Source: CAWEFA01 sp963808135 (GTDB lineage Bacteria > Bacteroidota > Bacteroidia > Bacteroidales > DTGW01). From it: 11,373 nucleotides of DNA. Positions 6,310 through 11,373 of this stretch are shown piece by piece; position 1 is the stretch's first letter; each line of letters begins with the position of its first letter. Both the position numbers and the translations under genes were made by a program. The stretch spans positions 1-11,373 of the forward strand of contig CAWEFA010000073.1 in NCBI GenBank assembly GCA_963808135.1, read 5' to 3'. The notes under the pieces are model-generated. The model had not been told where the DNA came from and did no database searches. It saw only the letters and a list, made by a program, of their open reading frames with translations.

Positions 6310-7266
6310 ATGAAAGATGTAGTAATTGGAGTCGATATAGGCGGAACTTATACAAAATACGGGATCATAGACAGGATTGGCAATTGTTTATTGGAAAAAA
6401 GTATATGCACGAATTCAAACAACGGAGTTGAAGAATTCGTTAAAATAACTTCGGAAACATTGAAGAGCGATTTGGCTAAATTTAAAGATATAAATTTGGA
6501 AGGAATAGGCATTGGAGCTCCGAAAGGCAATTATTATAAAGGCACTATTGAATTTGCATCAAACCTGAAGTGGAAAGGCATAGTTCCATTAGTCGATTTG
6601 TTTAAAAAATATTTCAGTATACCAATAATTTTAACAAATGATGCAAATGCCGCTGCAATAGGAGAAATGATTTACGGCAATGCCAAAAGTTTACGCGATT
6701 TCATTGTTATTACTCTTGGCACCGGGCTCGGAAGCGGTATTGTTTCGAATGGAAAATTAATTTATGGCCATGATGGTTTTGCCGGTGAAATAGGTCATAC
6801 AATTGTTATTCCAAACGGACGTGAGTGCGGTTGTGGCCGTAAAGGATGCTTAGAAACATACGTTTCTGCAACAGGAATTAAACGTACGGTTTTTAGCTTA
6901 CTTGCCAATTCAATTGAAGATAGCCGGCTTCGTAATATCAGCTTTAACGAGTTGACTGCTGAAATGATAACAGAAGCAGCCAAGAATGGCGACCATATTG
7001 CCATAGAAGCATTTAATTATACAGGCAGCCTGCTTGGCCTGAAATTAGCCGATTCAGTTGCATATACAAGTCCTGAAGTTATATTTTTATTTGGAGGTTT
7101 GGCTAAAGCCGGCGACCTTATACTCAATCCTACAAAGGAACACTTCGAAAAAAACCTGCTCGATATTTATAAAGGAAAAATAAAAATTATACTTTCCGGG
7201 ATGGACGAACTTAATGCCGCTATCATGGGCGCCGGGGCGCTTGCCTGGAAAGAACTGGATAAATGA
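6310..7266 (+). CDS. ROK family sugar kinase (glucokinase-like)
   Basis: This 318-residue cytoplasmic protein phosphorylates a hexose or amino sugar with ATP. The N-terminal phosphate loop is DIGGTYTKYG (9-18). The sugar-binding and catalytic segment LTNDANAAAIGE carries the general base Asp111. ITLGTGLGSGIV (134-145) is the second phosphate motif. GEIGH supplies sugar-contact Glu160 and zinc ligand His163, and CGCGRKGCLE (173-182) is the ROK zinc motif with all three Cys, ending in Glu182. A late glycine motif (FLFGGLAKAG) binds the nucleotide. No helix-turn-helix precedes the kinase domain, so it is an enzyme and not a ROK repressor. The length is normal. Glucose is the default guess; N-acetylglucosamine or N-acetylmannosamine are possible. 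It appears to be a single-gene transcription unit with spacers of about 268 bases on both sides. Confidence 0.9.
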   Translation: MKDVVIGVDIGGTYTKYGIIDRIGNCLLEKSICTNSNNGVEEFVKITSETLKSDLAKFKDINLEGIGIGAPKGNYYKGTIEFASNLKWKGIVPLVDLFKKYFSIPIILTNDANAAAIGEMIYGNAKSLRDFIVITLGTGLGSGIVSNGKLIYGHDGFAGEIGHTIVIPNGRECGCGRKGCLETYVSATGIKRTVFSLLANSIEDSRLRNISFNELTAEMITEAAKNGDHIAIEAFNYTGSLLGLKLADSVAYTSPEVIFLFGGLAKAGDLILNPTKEHFEKNLLDIYKGKIKIILSGMDELNAAIMGAGALAWKELDK

Positions 7267-7534
7267 CGCTATAAAAAATGCAAAATCTCAAGTTATTTTA
7301 AAACATTGAAACGATGATGCTTGCATAGGCCAACTAATAAGTTTTAATTCTTTAATTATTAACCTTCAAAGTTTATTCTTAAATTTAGGATTATTATAAT
7401 TTAATTTATTCGTGCTTTCCGGGTTAAAGAAAAGATGTTAGTTGTATAATAATCTTGAAAAATTTTTCTGAATGTAAAAAATAGGATGAATTAATAATTA
7501 ATTTTACCATAAGATTTAGTTAAAAAACATCTTA

Positions 7535-9886
7535 ATGAAGGACAAATCCATAAATGGTGACTTAAAAAAGAAACTTTTAGAAATGGAACAAAAACTCCGG
7601 ATGTTAGAATCGGAGCGGAATTCCATTATAGATAATATTCCATTTATTGCCTGGATTAAAGACATTGACGGGAAATTTAAACACGTTAACCATCTTTTTC
7701 TCGATACATTTAAATTAAAATTGTCAGATATAATAGGCAAAACAGAGTTTGATATATTCCCATATGAATTTGCACAACAATATCACCAGGAAGATTTAAA
7801 AGTTATTGAGCAAAGAAAGACTATTAATTTCCAGATAAAACGCGACAGTGAATGGTTCTCAACCGTGAAATCGCCTATATTCGGGCAAAATGGAGAAATA
7901 CTTGGCACAACAGGTTTTGAAAGGAACATTACAGATAATATTGAAACGCTAAACACACTCCGTAAAGAACGCGATTTGCTTCAAGCCCTTATGGAAAGCA
8001 TACCCGATGCTATTTATTTCAAAGATATAAAAGGCCGGTTTTTACGTATCAACAAAGCTAAGGCGATAGAAATTGGAATGAAAAACCCGTACGATGCAAT
8101 AGGAAAATCGGATGTTGATTTTTACGATAAAGAAAGGATTGAATCGAAATTTAAAGACGAAGAACTAATCCTGTCATCCGGTATTCCTTTAATAAGTAAA
8201 GAGGGAAAAATTATCCGGGCCGATAAAAAAGAAGTTTGGGTTTCTACGTCAAAATGCCCTATTAAAGACGATAAAGGAAATATTGTCGGAATAGTTGGCA
8301 TTTCAAGGGATATAACCAACTTGAAAAAAACAATGCAAGAACTTAATGAAGAGAGGGATTTCTTGCAGGTGCTTATGGATTATATACCATACACCATTTA
8401 TTTTAAAGATTTGGAATGCAGGTTTACAAAAATTAATAAAGCCCAGGCAAATTTAATTGGCTTAGAAAACCCTGATGATGCAATTGGAAAAAGCGATTTC
8501 GACTTTTTTACGGAAGAACATGCAAAAAGCGCATTTGAAGATGAAAAAAGAATAATGTCAACAGGTATACCATTAATTGAAAAAGCCGAATTGGTAAAAG
8601 ACTCAGAAGAAGGTTACCACTGGGTTTCAACTACAAAAATACCTGTGAAAGATACTTTAGGAAATATTACCGGTTTGGTTGGGATTTCAATCGATATTAC
8701 CAAAAAAAGGATTGCTGAAGAAAAGCTCCTTGAATCAAAAGAAAAGGCAGAAGAATCCGACCGGCTTAAAACTGCTTTTCTGGCCAACATGTCCCATGAA
8801 ATCCGTACGCCTATGAACGGAATTATAGGTTTTTCAAATTTGTTGCGTAACCCCGATTTAACCGATGAAGATAAGAACGACTACCTTACTCATATCATCA
8901 GTTGCGGAAACACTCTATTAAACCTTATCGACGATATAATTGACATATCAAAAATTGAAGCCGGGCAAATAAAAATACGCTTTGAAGAGAGCAACTTAAA
9001 TTCCATTATTGATGAATTATTTGAATCATTCAATGCATGGAAAGTTAGAGAAGATAAAGAACATATTAACCTTATAAAAAAGAAAGGCTTTACAGATATT
9101 GAATCATGCATAATGACAGATCCTTTCAGATTACGGCAAATATTAACAAACTTAATTGGCAATGCCCTTAAATTTACTCTGGAAGGTTCTGTTGAATTCG
9201 GATATAAGCTGGATCAGGACGATAATATTTTATTTTATGTTACCGACACCGGAATTGGTATACCTCAAGATAAGCAGCAGCTCATATTTGAACGTTTTGG
9301 ACAGGTACTCGACAGCAATTTCTATATAAATCAAAAAGGAACCGGTCTGGGCCTTGCTATTTTAAGCAACCTGGTAAAACTATTGGGAGGCAATATGTGG
9401 GTTGAATCGGAACCCGGCAAAGGGTCAACTTTTTATTTTAATTTACCCTTTATAAAAATTGAAAGCACATTAAAATCAATGGACAAAATAAAATTAAATG
9501 ATTTTGAAGTATTTTGTAAAGGAAAAACCATTCTTATTGCGGAAGATGAAGAAGTAAATTATATATTCTTTAAACAAATTTTTAAAAATACTAGTGCAAA
9601 ACTAATTTGGGCTAAAAATGGTTTGGAAGCTGTTAAAGCAGTTAAGGAAAATCCGGATATTTCCATTGTATTAATGGATTGCAAAATGCCGAAAATGGAT
9701 GGATATACGGCTACTGCTAAAATTAAAAATATAAAGCCGGGTTTACCGGTTATTGCCCAAACTGCTTTTGCAATGGCCGATGAAAAAGATAAATCAATCC
9801 AGGCCGGATGCGACGGTTATATTAGCAAGCCTATTCGGATTAATGAACTGCTTAATATTATTTCTAAATTCTTAGGCAGCAAATAA
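7535..9886 (+). CDS. Soluble hybrid sensor histidine kinase, PAS-PAS-PAS-HisKA-HATPase-receiver
   Basis: The 783-residue protein starts with a short charged helix (10-30). Three PAS domains follow (about 30-135, 144-262 and 272-390), then a linker helix, then HisKA with phospho-acceptor His421 (MSHEIRTPMNG). The ATPase domain has the N-box Asn539/Asn543 (NLIGNALKFT), G1 box DTGIGI (571-576), F box FERFG and G2 box KGTGLGLAI. The receiver (about 664-782) has acidic Glu670/Asp671, phospho-acceptor Asp715 (VLMDCKMPKMDG), Thr743 and Lys765 (SKP). All catalytic residues are present, so it should autophosphorylate and relay to its own receiver. No signal peptide or membrane span is seen, so it should sense a cytoplasmic signal or cofactor through the PAS domains. 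There is no output domain and no partner regulator or Hpt gene nearby. It ends 23 bases before the convergent lpxD stop. Confidence 0.95.
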   Translation: MKDKSINGDLKKKLLEMEQKLRMLESERNSIIDNIPFIAWIKDIDGKFKHVNHLFLDTFKLKLSDIIGKTEFDIFPYEFAQQYHQEDLKVIEQRKTINFQIKRDSEWFSTVKSPIFGQNGEILGTTGFERNITDNIETLNTLRKERDLLQALMESIPDAIYFKDIKGRFLRINKAKAIEIGMKNPYDAIGKSDVDFYDKERIESKFKDEELILSSGIPLISKEGKIIRADKKEVWVSTSKCPIKDDKGNIVGIVGISRDITNLKKTMQELNEERDFLQVLMDYIPYTIYFKDLECRFTKINKAQANLIGLENPDDAIGKSDFDFFTEEHAKSAFEDEKRIMSTGIPLIEKAELVKDSEEGYHWVSTTKIPVKDTLGNITGLVGISIDITKKRIAEEKLLESKEKAEESDRLKTAFLANMSHEIRTPMNGIIGFSNLLRNPDLTDEDKNDYLTHIISCGNTLLNLIDDIIDISKIEAGQIKIRFEESNLNSIIDELFESFNAWKVREDKEHINLIKKKGFTDIESCIMTDPFRLRQILTNLIGNALKFTLEGSVEFGYKLDQDDNILFYVTDTGIGIPQDKQQLIFERFGQVLDSNFYINQKGTGLGLAILSNLVKLLGGNMWVESEPGKGSTFYFNLPFIKIESTLKSMDKIKLNDFEVFCKGKTILIAEDEEVNYIFFKQIFKNTSAKLIWAKNGLEAVKAVKENPDISIVLMDCKMPKMDGYTATAKIKNIKPGLPVIAQTAFAMADEKDKSIQAGCDGYISKPIRINELLNIISKFLGSK
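7964..8704 (+). repeat. Tandem duplication of a PAS unit inside the histidine kinase
   Basis: Protein segments about 144-262 and 272-390 are alignable copies. Both begin ERDLLQ/ERDFLQ, then give IYFKD, RINKA/KINKA, NP-DAIGKSD-DF, SSGIPLI/STGIPLI, VWVSTSK/HWVSTTK and VGISRDIT/VGISIDIT. The first PAS domain (30-135) is more diverged. The copies differ mainly in the middle, consistent with an old duplication and later change in ligand preference. Confidence 0.85.
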
Positions 9887-9909
9887 TATTTTTCAACTGA
9901 GGTTTTCAA

Positions 9910-10953
9910 CTAACTAAATTTCGCCTTCATTTCTTTTAACTCTTTTTCCATAGTATTGAGTTGATGTACCAATTTTGAGAAATTTCTGAAATGGACATAA
10001 CTTTTCATAAATTCTTTATAATCCATAGCTGGTGAACCAATCATAGCGCTATTTTCTTTTGTTATGGCTGAGTTAGCCCCACATTGTGCGCCAAGCTTAA
10101 CGCCGTTGGCAACAGTTATATGGCCTGAAATGCCCACCTGGCCTCCAAACATACAATCGCGGCCAACTTTTGTCGATCCGGCAATCCCACTCTGGGCTGC
10201 CATTACAGTATTCTCACCAACTTCAACATTATGCGCAATTTGAACCAGGTGATCTAATTTAACGCCTTTGCGTATAATGGTCGATCCCATAGTTGCCCTG
10301 TCAACAGTAGTATTAGCGCCTATTTCAACATAGTCCTCTAAAATTACATTGCCCACCTGGGGTATTTTTTTATAATTATTTTCCGAGCTCGGGGCAAAGC
10401 CAAAACCATCAGCGCCGATAACCGACCCTGAATGAATAACACAGTCAACACCTATTTTACAATCTGCGTAAATTTTCACCCCGGGATAAATAATCGTATT
10501 GTCGCCAATTTTTACATTATCACCGATATAAACCTGCGGATAAATTTTTACATTATTCCCTATTTTAACACCTTCGCCAATGTACGAGAATGCGCCTATA
10601 TATACTTTTTTCCCTGTTTCCGCGCTTTTACTGATATAGCAGTTTTTATCAATGCCTTCTTTGCCAGGTTTCGATTGCTGGTAAAGTTCAAGCAAAGCAG
10701 CAAATGCCTGGTACGCATTGTCTACTTTTACCAGTGTTGCCTTTACCTCGCCTTCAATTACAAGGGTTTTATTAACCAACACAATTGAAGCATCTGTTGA
10801 ATAAAGAAATTTGTTATATTTTGGATTGGCCAAAAATGCAAGTGTGCCGGGCCGGCCTTCTTCTATTTTGGAAACATCCGACACTTCAACATTTGGATTG
10901 CCAACAATTTCTCCTTTAAGAAAATTAGCAATCATTAGGGCTGTAAATTTCAT
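9910..10953 (-). CDS. lpxD: UDP-3-O-acylglucosamine N-acyltransferase LpxD
   Basis: LpxD transfers a 3-hydroxyacyl chain from acyl-ACP to the 2-amino group of UDP-3-O-acylglucosamine, the third step of lipid A synthesis, in the cytoplasm. The 347-residue protein has the N-terminal uridine-binding domain (about 1-100), including the PGTLAFLANPKY segment, followed by a left-handed beta-helix of hexapeptide repeats (about 105-300; for example VYIGAF, VKIGNN, VKIGDN). It ends in a C-terminal helical tail (about 310-345). Family signatures are IGADGFGFAP (179-188), ANTTVDRAT (213-221), the catalytic-type His241 in QIAHNVEVG and His278 in ISGHITVA. Start ATG is 10951-10953 and the stop is TAG. It follows an HD-domain gene by 13 bases. 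The usual downstream partners lpxC/fabZ and lpxA are absent, because a convergent histidine kinase gene lies there. Confidence 0.96.
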   Translation of the reverse strand: MKFTALMIANFLKGEIVGNPNVEVSDVSKIEEGRPGTLAFLANPKYNKFLYSTDASIVLVNKTLVIEGEVKATLVKVDNAYQAFAALLELYQQSKPGKEGIDKNCYISKSAETGKKVYIGAFSYIGEGVKIGNNVKIYPQVYIGDNVKIGDNTIIYPGVKIYADCKIGVDCVIHSGSVIGADGFGFAPSSENNYKKIPQVGNVILEDYVEIGANTTVDRATMGSTIIRKGVKLDHLVQIAHNVEVGENTVMAAQSGIAGSTKVGRDCMFGGQVGISGHITVANGVKLGAQCGANSAITKENSAMIGSPAMDYKEFMKSYVHFRNFSKLVHQLNTMEKELKEMKAKFS

Positions 10954-10966
10954 ATTTTAACGTTAT

Positions 10967-11373
10967 TTATTTCAACTCTTTAGGATAACACAAAAAGTAC
11001 TTTTTATCAACTTTTGAAAGCACGGAAATATCTAAAATATCTGAGGCTTCCGAAATATCGGTTGTTGAACCATCTTTAAAAAGTATTGAAATACGGTTAT
11101 CGGATGGCACATAAGTATGATTGGATATGGCGGTGGAAAAAACAAAATAATCAGCTTCCTCATCTGTTAGCCCCAGCAATAGTTTGCTTTTACCGCGTAA
11201 TTGATTAATGCGTTTTTCCGAAAAAGCGGAGTTTTGCATTTCAATTTTATATAAATTCCGGTTGTTCATATTTTTACAAAGAATTGACAAAACTTTATCG
11301 GAATGGCTTTGCCAGACCTTAGTTGCAGCAACAATATCCGAGTCGTCGAGCAAGACGAAATTTTCGAGAATTT
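10967..11373 (-). CDS. HD-domain phosphohydrolase-like protein, C-terminal fragment (5' end outside window)
   Basis: The minus-strand frame stays open to the window edge, so the visible 135 residues are the C-terminal part; a TTG at 11351-11353 is not the start. The segment ENFVLLDDSDIVAATKVW and the following helical/strand region ending DKKYFLCYPKELK resemble the C-terminal half of the HD-superfamily proteins (about 400 residues, dGTPase/YdfI-like) that sit immediately before lpxD in many Bacteroidota genomes. The metal-binding HD motif would be upstream of the window, so catalytic integrity cannot be judged. Thirteen bases separate its TAA from the lpxD ATG, so the two are probably co-transcribed. 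The family call rests on this remembered synteny and the LDDSDI motif. Confidence 0.7.
   Translation of the reverse strand, partial: ILENFVLLDDSDIVAATKVWQSHSDKVLSILCKNMNNRNLYKIEMQNSAFSEKRINQLRGKSKLLLGLTDEEADYFVFSTAISNHTYVPSDNRISILFKDGSTTDISEASDILDISVLSKVDKKYFLCYPKELK

Noticed and set aside
7457..7468. Perfect palindrome GAAAAATTTTTC in the spacer before the histidine kinase
   Set aside because: It is too short and AT-only apart from the end bases; such palindromes are expected by chance here and there is no loop for a terminator.
1..11373. CRISPR arrays, tRNA or rRNA genes, insertion sequences, phage genes
   Set aside because: I saw no regular repeat-spacer array, no cloverleaf-like or rRNA-like sequence, and no transposase or integrase motifs.

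Overview
The window reads as chromosomal DNA of a Bacteroidota (Bacteroidetes) bacterium, probably a Bacteroidales-like environmental lineage. Four things point there. A secreted glycosidase ends in a type IX secretion (Por) sorting domain. Signal peptides end in the NAQ/SAQ style of this phylum. An HD-domain protein sits directly upstream of lpxD, a typical Bacteroidota order. The DNA is AT-rich, with weak Shine-Dalgarno signals. Genes from 1 to 9886 lie on the + strand and the last two lie on the - strand, converging at about 9887-9909. The standard genetic code is used (TAA, TAG and TGA all act as stops).

Region 1 (1-2428) is a tight run of three genes: the C-terminal part of an M24 (Xaa-Pro) metallopeptidase, mtnA (5-methylthioribose-1-phosphate isomerase) broken by a one-base insertion, and a class II aldolase that starts one base after the mtnA stop. 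MtnA and the aldolase would act in sequence in salvage of methylthioadenosine and/or 5'-deoxyadenosine.

Region 2 (2490-3722) holds an SAM-dependent methyltransferase, a possible 55-residue single-span membrane protein, and a 226-base AT-rich spacer. The spacer contains a 16-base direct repeat flanking an inverted repeat, and a possible -7 promoter element.

Region 3 (3723-6041) holds a T9SS-exported GH5-like glycosidase, a YciI-family protein, and a secreted HExxH metalloprotease-like gene interrupted by an in-frame TAA. Their short gaps (6 and 24 bases) suggest one transcript.

Region 4 (6310-9886) holds a ROK-family sugar kinase and a soluble hybrid histidine kinase (PAS-PAS-PAS-HisKA-HATPase-receiver), each preceded by an AT-rich spacer of about 268 bases. 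The spacer at 6042-6309 has only a doubtful 38-codon ORF. The one at 7267-7534 shows no gene.

Region 5 (9910-11373, - strand) holds lpxD of lipid A synthesis, preceded 13 bases upstream by the C-terminal end of an HD-domain phosphohydrolase-like protein that runs off the window.

Most genes are ordinary Bacteroidota genes. The points deserving a second look are the two disrupted genes (mtnA and the HExxH protein), the possible MTA/deoxyadenosine salvage pair, the repeat structure upstream of the glycosidase, the small membrane ORF, and the break in lpx gene order after lpxD. I did not find convincing evidence of a wholly new system.
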